DNA of 64,000 bases from Campylobacter devanensis (GCF_002139915.1 NZ_CP018788.1:1240001-1304000); one strand, 5' to 3'; counted from the stretch's first letter, positions 50,491-60,667 are shown. A program made the numbers and translations. The notes: generated by a model from the sequence alone, not told the origin.

Positions 50491-51702
50491 TTGAAAAGAG
50501 TGGTAGTAACTGGTTTAGGCATGATAACTGCGCTAGGTCTTGATAAAGATGTATCTTTTAAAAATATTTGCGATGGCAAAACAGGTGTAAAAAAGATAAC
50601 CCTATTTGATGCTACTGATTTTCCAGTACAAATAGCTGCTCAAATAGATGATTTTGATCCAGCTACTATAATGGAAGCAAAAGAGATAAAAAAGGTAGAT
50701 AGATTTATCCAATTAGGATTAAAAGCCGCTAAAGACGCTATGGATGATGCGAATTTTAAAGATTTTGATCCAAGTGAATTTGGCGTTAGCTCAGCTGCTG
50801 GCATCGGTGGCCTACCTAATATAGAAAAGAATTCTAATATATGCTTAGAAAAAGGGCCTAGAAAAATATCTCCGTTTTTTATCCCTTCTGCTTTGGTAAA
50901 TATGCTTGGTGGATTAGTTAGCATAGCTCACAATTTAAAAGGCCCAAACTTATCAAGCGTAACAGCGTGTGCTGCATCTACTCACGCTATATGCGAAGCA
51001 GCTAAAAGCATAATGATAGGCGAGACAAAAGCTATGCTAGTAATTGGTGCTGAATCTGCTATCTGCCCTGTAGGTATCGGCGGATTTGCTGCAATGAAAG
51101 CACTATCTACAAGAAACGACGATCCAGCAGCTGCATCAAGACCATTTGATGCAAATAGAGATGGCTTTGTAATGGGAGAAGGTGCTGGTGCATTAGTGCT
51201 AGAAGAGTATGAAAGCGCAATAGCTAGAGGTGCAAAAATCTATGCTGAAGTAGCAGGATTTGGAGAAAGCGGTGATGCTCATCATATCACAAGCCCAAGT
51301 CAAGATGGCCCACAAAGAGCTATGAGTAAAGCCCTATCAATGGCTGGAGATATCAAAATTGACTACATCAACGCTCATGGCACATCAACATCAGCAAACG
51401 ATGCCAATGAAACTGCTGCTATCAAAGCTGTATTTGGCGATAATATCCCAGCTATTAGCTCTACTAAGGGTCAGACAGGTCACTGCTTAGGTGCTGCTGG
51501 TGCTATAGAAGCGGTAATTTCTATCATGGCTATGAATCAAGGCATAATACCACCAACAATTAATCAAACAGACAGAGCGCCTGAGTGCGACTTGGATTAT
51601 ACCCCAAATTCAGCTAGAAAATCTGAACTAAATGCTGTTATGAGTAACTCATTTGGCTTTGGTGGAACTAATGGCTCAGTCATATTTAAAAGGCTAAAAT
51701 AA
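50491..51702 (+). CDS. fabF: 3-oxoacyl-ACP synthase II
   Basis: FabF is the elongating condensing enzyme. The 403-residue thiolase-fold protein has the nucleophile C160 in V-T-A-C-A-A-S-T, the histidine motifs N-A-H-G-T-S-T near 293 and G-H-C-L-G-A-A-G near 331, and F-G-F-G-G-T-N near 391. The start is a TTG; AGGAGA seven bases upstream and the immediate match of [10 protein letters not shown] to the family N-terminus support it. The stop overlaps the accA start. Confidence 0.96.
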   Translation: MKRVVVTGLGMITALGLDKDVSFKNICDGKTGVKKITLFDATDFPVQIAAQIDDFDPATIMEAKEIKKVDRFIQLGLKAAKDAMDDANFKDFDPSEFGVSSAAGIGGLPNIEKNSNICLEKGPRKISPFFIPSALVNMLGGLVSIAHNLKGPNLSSVTACAASTHAICEAAKSIMIGETKAMLVIGAESAICPVGIGGFAAMKALSTRNDDPAAASRPFDANRDGFVMGEGAGALVLEEYESAIARGAKIYAEVAGFGESGDAHHITSPSQDGPQRAMSKALSMAGDIKIDYINAHGTSTSANDANETAAIKAVFGDNIPAISSTKGQTGHCLGAAGAIEAVISIMAMNQGIIPPTINQTDRAPECDLDYTPNSARKSELNAVMSNSFGFGGTNGSVIFKRLK

Positions 51703-52634
51703 TGGCTAGCTATCTTGATTTTGAAAAAGGTATTCAACAGATTGATGAAGATATCGCCAACGCTAAAATTAAAGGCGATGAGCATGCTATTGAGATCCTA
51801 AGCAAAAATTTAGAAAAAGAGATAGCAAAAACATATAAAAATTTAAATGAATTTCAAAGGTTAAATTTAGCTAGACATCCAGATCGCCCTTATGCACTTG
51901 ATTATATCAGAGCTCTTCTAACTGATAGCTATGAAATTCACGGTGATAGAACTTACGCTGATGATCCATCAATTGTCTGTTATAGCGGTTACATAGGCAA
52001 TAAAAAGGTAATTGTCATAGCCGAACAAAAAGGCCGTGGAACAAAATATAAAATTATGAGAAACTTTGGAATGCCTCATCCTGAAGGGTATAGAAAAGCC
52101 CTTCGTGTAGCTAGACTAGCTGAGAAATTTGAAATTCCAGTTATATTTTTCATAGATACTCCGGGTGCTTATCCTGGTGTTGGTGCTGAAGAGCGTGGTC
52201 AAAGCGAGGCAATTGCTAGAAACCTATTTGAACTTAGTGAGCTTAGAACTCGCACTATTGCTATAGTTATTGGCGAAGGTGGTAGTGGAGGCGCTTTAGC
52301 TATTGGTGTGGCCGATAGGCTTGCGATGATGAGAAACTCAGTATTTTCTGTTATTTCACCAGAAGGTTGTGCAGCAATTTTATGGAATGATCCTAGCAAA
52401 AGCGAAGCCGCTACAAAAGCTATGAAAATAACAGCTGATGATTTAAAAGAGCTAAATTTAATCGATGATGTGATAGATGAACCTATAATGGGAGCTCACA
52501 GAGATAAAGATGGCGCTATAGCTGCTGTTGGTGAGTATATCAGAACTAAGCTAGAAGAGCTTGAGAAGTTATCAATTGATGAAGTAGTAAGCGCTAGAAT
52601 GGAAAAAATACTCTCTGTTGGAGCTTATGAATAA
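51702..52634 (+). CDS. accA: Acetyl-CoA carboxylase carboxyltransferase subunit alpha
   Basis: AccA pairs with AccD (13.3 kb in this window). The 310-residue protein has the N-terminal helical region, A-R-H-P-D-R-P near residue 56, the [11 protein letters not shown] motif near 124 and [10 protein letters not shown] near 190. It ends the fab/acc run and is followed by a clear terminator. Confidence 0.96.
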   Translation: MASYLDFEKGIQQIDEDIANAKIKGDEHAIEILSKNLEKEIAKTYKNLNEFQRLNLARHPDRPYALDYIRALLTDSYEIHGDRTYADDPSIVCYSGYIGNKKVIVIAEQKGRGTKYKIMRNFGMPHPEGYRKALRVARLAEKFEIPVIFFIDTPGAYPGVGAEERGQSEAIARNLFELSELRTRTIAIVIGEGGSGGALAIGVADRLAMMRNSVFSVISPEGCAAILWNDPSKSEAATKAMKITADDLKELNLIDDVIDEPIMGAHRDKDGAIAAVGEYIRTKLEELEKLSIDEVVSARMEKILSVGAYE

Positions 52635-52641
52635 TTGACTA

Positions 52642-52678
52642 TTTAGCCAGGTTTTAGTATAACTTGGCTAAATTTTAA
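52642..52678 (+). terminator. Terminator of the fabG-accA operon
   Basis: A 12-base stem (TTTAGCCAGGTT at 52642-52653 with AACTTGGCTAAA at 52661-52672, one G-T pair) with a seven-base loop is followed by TTTT. It lies eight bases past the accA stop. Confidence 0.8.
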
Positions 52679-52733
52679 TCGATTTTACTCATTAGGCTTA
52701 AAATATCTTTAATACTTTTAATCCAAATTTAAC

Positions 52734-52832
52734 TTAATTAGATAATTGCGAAACCTTGCGCTCTTTTCTAACTTTTGCTACATTCTGCCCAATTACTTTA
52801 TAAGCTTCTAAAATTTGTTCTTCATTAAGCAT
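52734..52832 (-). pseudogene. Truncated XRE-family HTH regulator (stub)
   Basis: A 32-codon frame on the minus strand begins with M-L-N-E-E-Q-I-L-E-A-Y-K-V-I-G-Q-N-V and continues V-R-K-E-R-K-V-S-Q-L-S before a stop. This is the exact form of the first helices of Cro/C1-type HTH domains (I-G-x-N-I-x-x-I-R-K-E-K-x-x-S-Q), but the recognition helix and the rest are missing; the DNA after the stop shows no continuation in any frame. A ribosome site (AAGG) overlaps the palindrome just upstream. It is a remnant, or a very short peptide gene. Confidence 0.6.
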
Positions 52833-52837
52833 AAAAA

Positions 52838-52857
52838 TACCTTATTATAATAAGGTA
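52838..52857. promoter_or_regulatory. Perfect 20-base palindrome with back-to-back TATAAT boxes
   Basis: TACCTTATTATAATAAGGTA is a perfect inverted repeat with ten-base arms and no spacer. TATAAT occurs on both strands inside it (52846-52851 on plus; 52844-52849 read on minus). It lies between the truncated HTH gene and the outer-membrane pseudogene, the usual place for an operator of a divergently encoded repressor. Confidence 0.55.
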
Positions 52858-52877
52858 AATTAGTAAAAAGGATTACT

Positions 52878-53459
52878 ATGGTAAACATGGCTAAATTTGG
52901 TTTTAAAACTTTGGTTGCTACTGCACTTTTAAGCTCGGTAGCTCAAGCTAATTTTTTAGATAATACTTATATAGGTGTCAAAGGAGCGATTTTATCAACT
53001 AATATTAATCCATCAGATGTAATTGGAGAATTAAGCCTTAAATTTGGTAAAGATTTTGACATCTATAGAGTTTGGACTGGATACAGCTATAAAATGTAGT
53101 CTAGAGATAAATCTGACGTAAATGATTCAAACTATAGCAATAATGAAATAAAATTCAAATCACATAACATCATCTTAGGAGCAAGATACACTCCATCGAT
53201 TAATGATAGTTTTAAAGCTTTACTTGGGTAGTTATAACAAAAGGAGAAAGTATTGAAACAACCAATAATGGCTAAACAGAAAAAGTAGGTGATACTAAAA
53301 CAGGCGGTATTTTGGATTGAAGCTTGGTGGTATTTATGCGATAAATGATAGCAATGAGATTGAATTTAGTCTAAAAAGCGATTACACATCTACAGGTTTA
53401 GAAGGTTATAAAATAGAATGGATTATGGTGCTTATTTAGGTTATAACTATAAATTTTAA
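52878..53459 (+). pseudogene. Decayed outer-membrane beta-barrel protein
   Basis: The first 73 codons give a signal peptide (T-L-V-A-T-A-L-L-S-S-V-A-Q-A, cleavage after residue about 24) and the first strands of a small barrel (Y-I-G-V-K-G-A). A TAG at 53097-53099 interrupts it. The same frame continues with N-E-I-K-F-K-S-H-N-I-I-L-G-A-R-Y-T-P to another TAG at 53230-53232. A shifted frame then gives G-L-K-L-G-G-I-Y-A-I-N-D-S-N-E-I-E-F-S-L-K, and a further shift gives D-Y-G-A-Y-L-G-Y-N-Y-K-F with terminal phenylalanine before TAA (53457-53459), the classic end of a barrel. At least two stops and two frameshifts make it non-functional. Confidence 0.8.
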
Positions 53460-53464
53460 TTAAA

Positions 53465-53491
53465 TAGCCAAAGAGATCTTCTCTTTGGCTA
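53465..53491. terminator. Bidirectional hairpin between two convergent genes
   Basis: A perfect 12-base inverted repeat (TAGCCAAAGAGA at 53465-53476 and TCTCTTTGGCTA at 53480-53491) with a three-base loop lies between the barrel pseudogene and the oppositely oriented lipoprotein gene. It can serve transcripts from either side. Confidence 0.75.
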
Positions 53492-53495
53492 AAGA

Positions 53496-53921
53496 TTATC
53501 GATTTTGATTTTGCACTCCTAAATTTCTAGCTAAATCACAAGAGTTATTATCACCGTTATTACAAGCGATTTGATAGATTGTTGCAGCAGTGTCAATATC
53601 TCTTGGCATACCATCGCCATGAGCAAACATATCTGCAAGCTGCTTACAAGCTGGAATATATTGAAAACCATAGCAAACCATATCATAAGCGATTGCTGCA
53701 CTTCTAAAATCTCCACTTTTATAAATATCATCAGCTGCTCTTTTGCATTTAAAGGCATCTTTTAGCTTTGAGCATTCGCTATAAAAGTTATCAATCTTAG
53801 CCTTAACCTCTTGTTCGCTAATGTTGATTGGCTCAGGTTTAAAAGTAATTGGCCCAGGGAATTTTTGCACACAACCAGCCAGAATAAGCCCAGCTAAAAC
53901 TGCTACTATAACCTGTCTCAA
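53496..53921 (-). CDS. Cysteine-rich Sel1-like repeat lipoprotein
   Basis: The 141-residue precursor has a lipobox L-I-L-A-G-C with C17. The mature part carries paired cysteines at regular spacing (C-S-K-L...F-K-C, C-Y-G...P-A-C-K, C-N-N-G-D-N-N-S-C) and A-A-x-x-Y-x-x-A-C helices, the pattern of Sel1-like repeats in the Helicobacter cysteine-rich (Hcp) family, where disulphides staple each helical pair. Two to three repeats are present. It overlaps its upstream neighbour by four bases. A surface or periplasmic binding role is likely but unknown. Confidence 0.8.
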   Translation of the reverse strand: MRQVIVAVLAGLILAGCVQKFPGPITFKPEPINISEQEVKAKIDNFYSECSKLKDAFKCKRAADDIYKSGDFRSAAIAYDMVCYGFQYIPACKQLADMFAHGDGMPRDIDTAATIYQIACNNGDNNSCDLARNLGVQNQNR

Positions 53922-54244
53922 TCCTCCCTCCTTAATATATAATAGGTCTGCTTACCAGCTAGTTTTTCTATGATAATTTTATACTTACTAGCCCATGACT
54001 GCACAATCTCATTAAATTCATCAATAATCTCTGGAATAGTACTTTCACATTTGATTTTAAATTTATCTTCACTATTAGATAGAGCGACAAATCCATCACT
54101 ATGTTTTATTTTTTCATGTAAATTTATAATATGCTCAATCTCTTTTTCATCAAAATCAGATGCTGATAAAACTCTTTTTACCTGCTCTACAAGCGCATCA
54201 TTTACATTATATCCAAGTCCAGTTAGCACTAGTTCTACACTCAT
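53918..54244 (-). CDS. Conserved hypothetical protein
   Basis: The 108-residue cytoplasmic protein has no recognised motif. The first half is helical and acidic (V-L-S-A-S-D-F-D-E-K-E-I-E-H-I), and the second half is a mixed alpha/beta part with a basic end (Y-Y-I-L-R-R-E-D). It lies nine bases after prfB and overlaps the lipoprotein gene by ATGA, so it belongs to the prfB operon. Function unknown. Confidence 0.75.
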   Translation of the reverse strand: MSVELVLTGLGYNVNDALVEQVKRVLSASDFDEKEIEHIINLHEKIKHSDGFVALSNSEDKFKIKCESTIPEIIDEFNEIVQSWASKYKIIIEKLAGKQTYYILRRED

Positions 54245-54253
54245 TATCTCCCT

Positions 54254-55354
54254 TTAATTACTTGATTTTTGACTAATTAATACAGCTTCTATTATCTTTT
54301 TGATATCACCATCTAAAACTGCATCAGCTTGCGAGTAGGCGATATTGCTTCTATTATCTTTTACTTGTTTATATGGAAATAAAACATATGAGCGAATTTG
54401 ATGACCCCAGCCCATTTCGCTTTTTTCTACTGATTGGCTAGCTACTCTTTGCTTTTCTAACTCTAGCTCATATAGCCTTGATTTTAGCATTTTTAGAGCT
54501 GTAGCTTTGTTTTTATGCTGACTTCTATCATTTTGACATTGAACTACGATTCCGGTTGGATGGTGAGTTATGCGTACGGCTGATTCAGTTTTATTTACAT
54601 GTTGGCCACCTGCTCCACTGGCTCTATAATAATCATATCTTATATCTTTTTCATCAATATCAATCTCGATATCATCATCAATCTCAGGACTTACCATTAC
54701 ACTTGAAAAGCTCGTATGACGCCTACCAGCACTATCAAATGGGCTGGTTCTTACTAGACGATGAATTCCATTTTCAGCCTTTAAATAGCCATAAGCATTT
54801 TCACCTTTTACAATAAAGCTAACATCTTTTAATCCAGCCTCATCGCCCTCTTGAAAATCTAAAGTCTCAACCTTAAAGCCTTCTCTTTCGCAAAATCTTA
54901 AATACATCCTATATAGCATACTAGCCCAGTCATTACTCTCAGTTCCGCCAGCTCCTGGATGAATACTTACAATAGCATTTTTGCTATCATCTTCGCTGCT
55001 TAGCATCATGGCAACTTCTAAATTTATAATAGTCTCTTCTAACTTAACAGAGTCCTCAAATAGCGAATTTATAGTATCTAAATCATTTTCTGAATTTGCT
55101 AAATCAAATAATTCTATAGCATCATTTAATGAGTTTTTAGCATTTTGAAATTTAGCTAGCATAGAGTTTAATTTGGTCTTTTCTTTGCCTATTTGTCCAG
55201 CCATTTGGACATCACTCCAAAAGCTAGGGTCTTGTTCTAAAGCTTCAATCTCTTTAAGTCTTGATTGTATTAAAGAGGGATTTACAACTTTAGCAATATT
55301 ATCAACCTTGATCTTTAAACCCTTTAAAAGTTCGTTATACTCATAGTTATCCAA
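54254..55354 (-). CDS. prfB: Peptide chain release factor 2
   Basis: RF2 releases peptides at UGA and UAA. The 366-residue protein has the stop-codon recognition motif S-P-F at residues 204-206 and the G-G-Q motif at 249-251. The gene is one continuous frame, with no in-frame UGA near codon 25, so the programmed +1 frameshift used for autoregulation in many bacteria is absent here. Confidence 0.96.
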   Translation of the reverse strand: MDNYEYNELLKGLKIKVDNIAKVVNPSLIQSRLKEIEALEQDPSFWSDVQMAGQIGKEKTKLNSMLAKFQNAKNSLNDAIELFDLANSENDLDTINSLFEDSVKLEETIINLEVAMMLSSEDDSKNAIVSIHPGAGGTESNDWASMLYRMYLRFCEREGFKVETLDFQEGDEAGLKDVSFIVKGENAYGYLKAENGIHRLVRTSPFDSAGRRHTSFSSVMVSPEIDDDIEIDIDEKDIRYDYYRASGAGGQHVNKTESAVRITHHPTGIVVQCQNDRSQHKNKATALKMLKSRLYELELEKQRVASQSVEKSEMGWGHQIRSYVLFPYKQVKDNRSNIAYSQADAVLDGDIKKIIEAVLISQKSSN

Positions 55355-55479
55355 AGTTTTACCTTTTAAATTTTTGGCGAAATTTTATCTAAAATATGGT
55401 TAAAATTTAATTATTTAAAGGAAAAATTTTTAAAAATTTATGCTAAAATTATAGATTAAAAATTTCAAAAGAGAGTCTT

Positions 55480-56301
55480 ATGCAGATATTAAAAACAGTA
55501 CAAGAAGTGCGTCAATTCCGTGCTACTTGCAGTGGAAATGTAGGCTTTGTGCCGACAATGGGTGCTTTGCACGCCGGTCATGCTCAGCTATTAAAAAGCT
55601 CTGTATCACAAAATGATCATACTATAGTAAGCATTTTTGTCAATCCAACACAATTTTTAGCCGGTGAGGATTTAGATAGATATCCTAGAACACCTGAGGC
55701 TGATATTAAAATATGTGAATTATGTGGAGTAGATGCAATATTTATGCCTGATGCTAATGAAATTTATAGCCAAATAGAGCCAAAAATCTTAGCACCAAAA
55801 GAGCTATCTAGCACACTCGAAGGCGCTACAAGACCTGGACATTTTGATGGTGTTTGTACAGTATTAACTAAATTTTTTAATATCATAAATCCTACAAACG
55901 CATACTTTGGCAAAAAGGACGCTCAACAGCTTTTAATAGTACAGCATATGGTAAAATCGCTATTTATGCCAATTAATATAGTTCCTGTTGATATAGTTCG
56001 CTCTAGCGATGGCTTAGCACTTTCGAGTCGTAACTCATACTTAAATGATGATGAATTAGCTCAAGCATTAAAACTCTCAAGGTCTTTGATGAAAGCTAGC
56101 AATTTAATTAAAGCAAATAAATTAAACTCTCTTGAGATAAAAGATGCAATGAGTAGCTGTCTAGAGCCTTTAAAAGTTGATTATATAGCAATTGTAGATA
56201 AGAGTTTAAAACCAATTGATAGCATTGAGCTTGGCAATACTATTATTTTAATTGCTGTATATGTAAGCAATACACGCTTAATTGATAATTTGTGGGTCTA
56301 A
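55480..56301 (+). CDS. panC: Pantothenate synthetase
   Basis: PanC joins pantoate and beta-alanine in pantothenate synthesis. The 273-residue protein has [11 protein letters not shown] (HxGH motif) near residue 25, F-V-N-P-T-Q-F near 53, F-G-K-K-D-A-Q-Q near 148 and the K-M-S-K-S-like S-S-R-N-S-Y-L near 185. A TAAAAT -10 element (around 55444) and AGAGAG lie ahead of the ATG. rimO starts two bases after its stop. Confidence 0.95.
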   Translation: MQILKTVQEVRQFRATCSGNVGFVPTMGALHAGHAQLLKSSVSQNDHTIVSIFVNPTQFLAGEDLDRYPRTPEADIKICELCGVDAIFMPDANEIYSQIEPKILAPKELSSTLEGATRPGHFDGVCTVLTKFFNIINPTNAYFGKKDAQQLLIVQHMVKSLFMPINIVPVDIVRSSDGLALSSRNSYLNDDELAQALKLSRSLMKASNLIKANKLNSLEIKDAMSSCLEPLKVDYIAIVDKSLKPIDSIELGNTIILIAVYVSNTRLIDNLWV

Positions 56302-56302
56302 T

Positions 56303-57610
56303 ATGGCAAATTTATATTTAGTTTCACTTGGATGTAATAAAAATCTAGTTGATAGCGAGATCATGCTTGGAAGACTAAGTGCGTATGATTTAGTAGATGA
56401 TCCTAGCTTAGCTGATGTAATAATAATAAATACCTGTGGCTTTATAGAAGATGCTAAAAGCGAAAGCATAAGTACAATTTTAGAGCTAGCAAGTTATAAA
56501 AAACCAAATTCGGTTTTAGTAGTTACTGGCTGCTTAATGCAAAGATATAAAGATGAGCTTATGCGTGAATTACCAGAGGTAGATATATTTACTGGCGTTG
56601 GAGATTATGCTAAAATAGATGAGATAATCCTTAAAAAACAAAATCTATTCAGTCCAGAAACATACTTGCAAGCAACCAATACCAAAAGAGTAATTACTGG
56701 TTCAAGCTATCACGCATATATCAAAATCTCTGAAGGTTGTAATCAAAAATGTAGCTTTTGTGCAATTCCCAGCTTTAAAGGGAAGCTAAAAAGTAGAGAA
56801 ATTTCAAGTATCGTTGATGAGATAAAAGAGCTAATTAGTAGAGGATATAATGATTTTAGCTTTATCGCTCAAGATAGCAGCTCATTCTTGCGTGATCATG
56901 GAGAAAATGAAGGGCTTATAGCTCTTATAGATGAGGTTGAAAAGATAGAAGGGATAAATGCAGCTAGAATTTTATATCTATATCCTACAACTACCAACAC
57001 AAAACTAATTCAAAAAATTATTGATTCCAAAGTATTTGTCAATTATTTTGATATGCCTATACAGCATATAAATGATGAGATGCTAAAGATAATGCGTCGT
57101 GGTGCTAATAAAGATAAGATAATTGAGCTTTTAACAATGATGAGAGAAGCACCTAATAGCTTTTTGCGTACTGGAATCATAATAGGCCATCCAGGAGAAA
57201 TAGATAGTTATTTTGATGAGCTTTGTGAGTTTTTAAGCAAATTTAAATTTGATAGAATCAGTGCATTTGCTTACTCCAAAGAAGAAGATACTCTAGCTTA
57301 TGAAATGGAACAAGTAGAGCCAAAGATTATCACGCAAAGATTAAATAAGATCGAAAAGATTATAAAATCTAGCATTGATGAGAGCTTTAAAAGCTTAGTT
57401 GGGCATACCATCAAGGTACAAATCAATGGTGCAAGTAGTGAGGGCGATATGTTTTATGGCGCTAAGGCTATAATTTGGGATAGAGATATTGATGGTGAGA
57501 TTCTTATCAATGATAGCGAGATTAAAAATCCAAAAGTAGGACAAATTTATGATTGTCAGATCACTGAATTTGTTAATGATAAGCTAATTGGACAGATTGT
57601 TTGCAGTTAA
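56303..57610 (+). CDS. rimO: Ribosomal protein S12 methylthiotransferase RimO
   Basis: RimO is a radical-SAM enzyme that methylthiolates an aspartate of S12. The 435-residue protein has the N-terminal UPF0004 cluster cysteines C11, C45 and C77, the radical-SAM triad C146-x3-C150-x2-C153 and a C-terminal TRAM domain. The ATG at 56303 is preferred over the in-frame ATG at 56282, because it puts the family start L-Y-L-V-S-L-G-C at the N-terminus and avoids overlap with panC. Confidence 0.93.
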   Translation: MANLYLVSLGCNKNLVDSEIMLGRLSAYDLVDDPSLADVIIINTCGFIEDAKSESISTILELASYKKPNSVLVVTGCLMQRYKDELMRELPEVDIFTGVGDYAKIDEIILKKQNLFSPETYLQATNTKRVITGSSYHAYIKISEGCNQKCSFCAIPSFKGKLKSREISSIVDEIKELISRGYNDFSFIAQDSSSFLRDHGENEGLIALIDEVEKIEGINAARILYLYPTTTNTKLIQKIIDSKVFVNYFDMPIQHINDEMLKIMRRGANKDKIIELLTMMREAPNSFLRTGIIIGHPGEIDSYFDELCEFLSKFKFDRISAFAYSKEEDTLAYEMEQVEPKIITQRLNKIEKIIKSSIDESFKSLVGHTIKVQINGASSEGDMFYGAKAIIWDRDIDGEILINDSEIKNPKVGQIYDCQITEFVNDKLIGQIVCS

Positions 57611-58599
57611 ATTTAGAACCATTAAAAGACAAAAAGGCCCTGCTAGCTTTTTCACACGGAGTAGATAGTACAGCTCTTTTTTATCTTTTAGTTAAAGCCG
57701 GAGTAAGCTTTGATTGTGCAATGGTAAACTATCAAACTCGCCCTAGTAGCAATACTGAAGAACAAAGTGCTATAAAACTTTGCAAACAATTTAATAAAAA
57801 AATATTTATTCATAAAGCTAGTTTAAATTTAACCAGCTCCAATTTTGAGATGACAGCTCGTAAAATTAGATATGAGTTTTTTGACTCTATAATATGTGAG
57901 TTTGGTTATGAAATTTTGATTTTAGCACACCAGCTAAATGATGCAACTGAATGGCTATTAATGCAACTAGCTAAAGGTAGTGGCGCTGTAGGATTGGCTG
58001 GAATGAGCGAATTTAGTACAAGGTACCTAAAATCTCAAAATAGAGAAATAGGAGTATTTCGTCCGCTTTTAAGTGTTAGCCGTAGTGAAATTTTAGAATT
58101 TCTACACTCTCAAAATATAAAATATTTCATAGATAACTCCAATCAAAATCTAAAATTTACCCGTAATAAAATTAGGGCTGAATTTAGTGATTCTTTTGTA
58201 GGGCAATTTAGAAATGGAATTAAAAAAAGCTTAGAGCTTTTAAGGGATGATGCAAAGCTACTTTTAGGTGAGTTTGAATATAATGATGGAGAGCTCTTTA
58301 TAGTGGCTAAATCACAAAATTCAATCTATCTAATAGATCAAGCCTGCAAAAGGCTAGGCGTACTAATGAGCCAAAAGACTCGTCAAATTTGTACTCAAAA
58401 TGATTGCGTAATATCGCATAAAATCACAATCACATCAAATAAAAAATATTACTTTATCGCTCCATTTATAAAAACCATAATGGATAAGAAATTAAAAGAT
58501 AAATTTAGAATCCTAAAAGTTCCGGCCTTGCTTCGTCCATATCTAGCAAATAATTTAGAACGTCTTAAGGTTCTTGATAAATTTTTATCACAAAGCTAG
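57601..58599 (+). CDS. tilS: tRNA(Ile)-lysidine synthase
   Basis: TilS makes lysidine at C34 of tRNA-Ile (CAU) so that AUA is read as isoleucine. The 332-residue protein has an N-terminal PP-loop ATP site, here S-H-G-V-D-S at residues 18-23 in place of the common S-G-G-x-D-S, followed by I-L-A-H-Q-L-N-D near residue 108. The start is a TTG inside the rimO end (10-base overlap). The C-terminal substrate domains are short, as in other Campylobacter. Its end overlaps the end of the convergent PilO-like gene. Confidence 0.9.
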   Translation: MQLNLEPLKDKKALLAFSHGVDSTALFYLLVKAGVSFDCAMVNYQTRPSSNTEEQSAIKLCKQFNKKIFIHKASLNLTSSNFEMTARKIRYEFFDSIICEFGYEILILAHQLNDATEWLLMQLAKGSGAVGLAGMSEFSTRYLKSQNREIGVFRPLLSVSRSEILEFLHSQNIKYFIDNSNQNLKFTRNKIRAEFSDSFVGQFRNGIKKSLELLRDDAKLLLGEFEYNDGELFIVAKSQNSIYLIDQACKRLGVLMSQKTRQICTQNDCVISHKITITSNKKYYFIAPFIKTIMDKKLKDKFRILKVPALLRPYLANNLERLKVLDKFLSQS

Positions 58600-59092
58600 T
58601 TTGTATATATCCATCTCTTGACTCCATCTCAACTGGAAAATCAACTCTGATAAGATTATCATGTGTATTCATATCAGCGATAAAATCATATAAATTTTGT
58701 GGATTTTTCATTGTAGCACTTACATTAGCTTCGCTAATTATATATTTAGAATTGCTTGTTATAGTTTTTGGCTTAGTAAAGTAGATATTATCAAAATACT
58801 TCCCAGCAACACCGATAAATTTCATCTGATTAAAGCTATTTTTAAGCGACTCTAACGCTTTTGTATTTTGCTGTTTTAACTTTTCATAGGTTGCTAAATG
58901 ATCATTATAAAGCTGGTTAATTTTAGCTAAATTTACCTCTTTTTCACTGCGAATCTGCGCAGCTTGTTTGTATTTATCAATTGAAGGCATAGCCACAGCA
59001 AAAACCATTACTAGCACAAAAATCACAAAAATCAAACTATAAATTGCTAGCTTAGTAAGGTCGATATTTTCTAGACTTCTATCTACTCTCAT
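58565..59092 (-). CDS. PilO-like inner-membrane protein
   Basis: The 175-residue protein has one membrane helix near residues 16-34, a coiled coil (about 40-85) with K-x-x-L-A-x-x-x-x-L heptads, and a C-terminal alpha/beta domain, the PilO/GspM layout. It is the third of three coupled genes (ATGA overlap with the preceding gene at 59089-59092) and its 3' end overlaps tilS by 35 bases in convergent orientation. C. jejuni has the same unannotated three-gene set next to miaB. The PilO call rests on topology. Confidence 0.7.
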   Translation of the reverse strand: MRVDRSLENIDLTKLAIYSLIFVIFVLVMVFAVAMPSIDKYKQAAQIRSEKEVNLAKINQLYNDHLATYEKLKQQNTKALESLKNSFNQMKFIGVAGKYFDNIYFTKPKTITSNSKYIISEANVSATMKNPQNLYDFIADMNTHDNLIRVDFPVEMESRDGYIQTSFVIKIYQEP

Positions 59093-59610
59093 TTGCCAAC
59101 TTCTCCATTAGGGCTATTTTTATTAATACTTACAAAATTATACCAACCATTTGGAAGCTGATAAAATGTGGTATTTGATACAGCAAATATTGACTTTAAT
59201 GGTGCTTCAAATAGTAACTTAAAACGATCTTTTGTTGGTGTTAATCCTTTTACTTTTAGCATATACTCTTCCATATGAACGCTTTTAAGAGTTACTCCAT
59301 CAGGAACTAGATTAAATAAATTCATCAAACTTTTATTTAAAATTGCATTTTTATGATAGATATCAAGAGTCATATCACGCTTTATAGAAGTGATTTTAGT
59401 CTGATTTTTCAACTCATTAATAGCTTTAAATTTAGCATCGTATTGAGCTTGTAACTCATCAGATTGTAAATTTATATTAAAAATTTGCATTCCAATAAAA
59501 ATTGCTCCAGATATAAAAGCTGCTCCTATTAAAAACATTGTCCAAAGCCAAATTCTAGTAAAAAGAGAAAATAACGGCTTAACTCGTGGCTTGATAAAAC
59601 TATAACTCAT
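59089..59610 (-). CDS. PilN-like inner-membrane protein
   Basis: The 173-residue protein has a basic N-terminus (R-V-K-P-L-F-S-L-F-T-R), one membrane helix near residues 22-45, a short coiled coil and a small domain with L-V-P-D-G-V-T-L-K-S-V-H-M (near residue 100), a form typical of PilN/GspL C-terminal domains. It overlaps the preceding PilM-like gene by 11 bases. No function has been shown to my knowledge. Confidence 0.72.
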   Translation of the reverse strand: MSYSFIKPRVKPLFSLFTRIWLWTMFLIGAAFISGAIFIGMQIFNINLQSDELQAQYDAKFKAINELKNQTKITSIKRDMTLDIYHKNAILNKSLMNLFNLVPDGVTLKSVHMEEYMLKVKGLTPTKDRFKLLFEAPLKSIFAVSNTTFYQLPNGWYNFVSINKNSPNGEVGK

Positions 59611-60622
59611 TGCAAATCTCTCTAATCATCATATTATTTATTAGCTTATCAATATCTTGCTTAATTAACTTAATATCTAGCATTAGCTCATTTTCTGCCA
59701 TAATCAAAAACTCATTATCAAGACTTAGTCCATCAAATATTACAACACTCTCGATAAAATCACCCAAGTAATTTTTATTTTGATAATACTCAGTAATGGC
59801 AAGCTTGATATTACTAATTAGTGTAACTTCTTTACCAATATCTCGTACACTATCTTCTAATTTTTTATTAGCATTAGCAATCTCTTCATGCTGTATATCC
59901 TCAAAATCATCTTTATCTACATTATCAAAATCGCTAAATCCACCTCCAATATCACCTAGGCCTCCAAGTTTGCTTAGTCTATCTTGCTCTTCTTCGATAA
60001 CATTATCTAAATCTGCGCTCTCCTCTTTACTAAAGACCTTATCATAATAATCAAAACCATCATTTTCTTTTCTAGTATCAAAATATGCGCCAAATTTCAT
60101 ATCTTCGCCATCAAAAATCATGATAGTATTATTATCATTCATATGTAGCATATATAAAATTTTACCTTTTTTTGGGGACTCTTTAATAAGTGAGTGCAAA
60201 ATACCAAACGGAGAATAAATAAGATCAGGCTTTAGTCCATTTAGCGTCTCTTCAAAACTAGTTAGCTCACTATCGGGCACAACAATACTCCAGCCTTTCA
60301 TTTTAATCTTAGCAACTAGATTGTATGAGATATTAAATTTTTCAAATCCTCTAGCATCTACAGCTGGAAGCGCCCACTGCTTAGGGCTATTAAGCATAGC
60401 AGCTAGATATACTGAGTGATACTGCTTGGTACGCTTTTTAAGATAATCAACAAGTTTATAATCAACTACACCATTATGAACATCAAATACAGCCTCATTA
60501 CTACCTATAATCTTATCGCCTTTTACAGCACGTGAGTACAGATAGCACTGATTATCTTTAATAATAACACTAACATATAAAGTAGTCAAAAATCCACGAA
60601 CCCAAGAGATTAAACCAGACAT
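59600..60622 (-). CDS. PilM-like cytoplasmic protein
   Basis: The 340-residue protein lacks a membrane helix. Its first 180 residues have alternating strands and helices compatible with an actin-like PilM fold (V-S-V-I-I-K-D-N-Q near residue 17, V-V-P-D-S-E near 114, L-Y-M-L-H-M-N-D-N near 163). A strongly acidic, glycine-containing linker follows (about residues 205-255, with L-G-G-L-G-D-I-G-G-G), and then a helical end. It is the first of the three-gene PilM/N/O-like set. Unlike the competence cluster at 27-29 kb, no secretin or PilP-like gene is beside it. Confidence 0.7.
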   Translation of the reverse strand: MSGLISWVRGFLTTLYVSVIIKDNQCYLYSRAVKGDKIIGSNEAVFDVHNGVVDYKLVDYLKKRTKQYHSVYLAAMLNSPKQWALPAVDARGFEKFNISYNLVAKIKMKGWSIVVPDSELTSFEETLNGLKPDLIYSPFGILHSLIKESPKKGKILYMLHMNDNNTIMIFDGEDMKFGAYFDTRKENDGFDYYDKVFSKEESADLDNVIEEEQDRLSKLGGLGDIGGGFSDFDNVDKDDFEDIQHEEIANANKKLEDSVRDIGKEVTLISNIKLAITEYYQNKNYLGDFIESVVIFDGLSLDNEFLIMAENELMLDIKLIKQDIDKLINNMMIREICNEL

Positions 60623-60667
60623 ATTAAACCTTAAATTTTAAAAATTTTAGCCAATTTAGCTTTAAAT

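Noticed and set aside
53531-53758. 75-codon minus-strand frame inside the cysteine-rich lipoprotein gene
   Set aside because: It lies in another frame of a well-supported lipoprotein gene and has no ribosome site or family features.
54254-55354. Programmed frameshift in prfB
   Set aside because: The gene is a single continuous frame from its ATG, with no internal UGA near codon 25.
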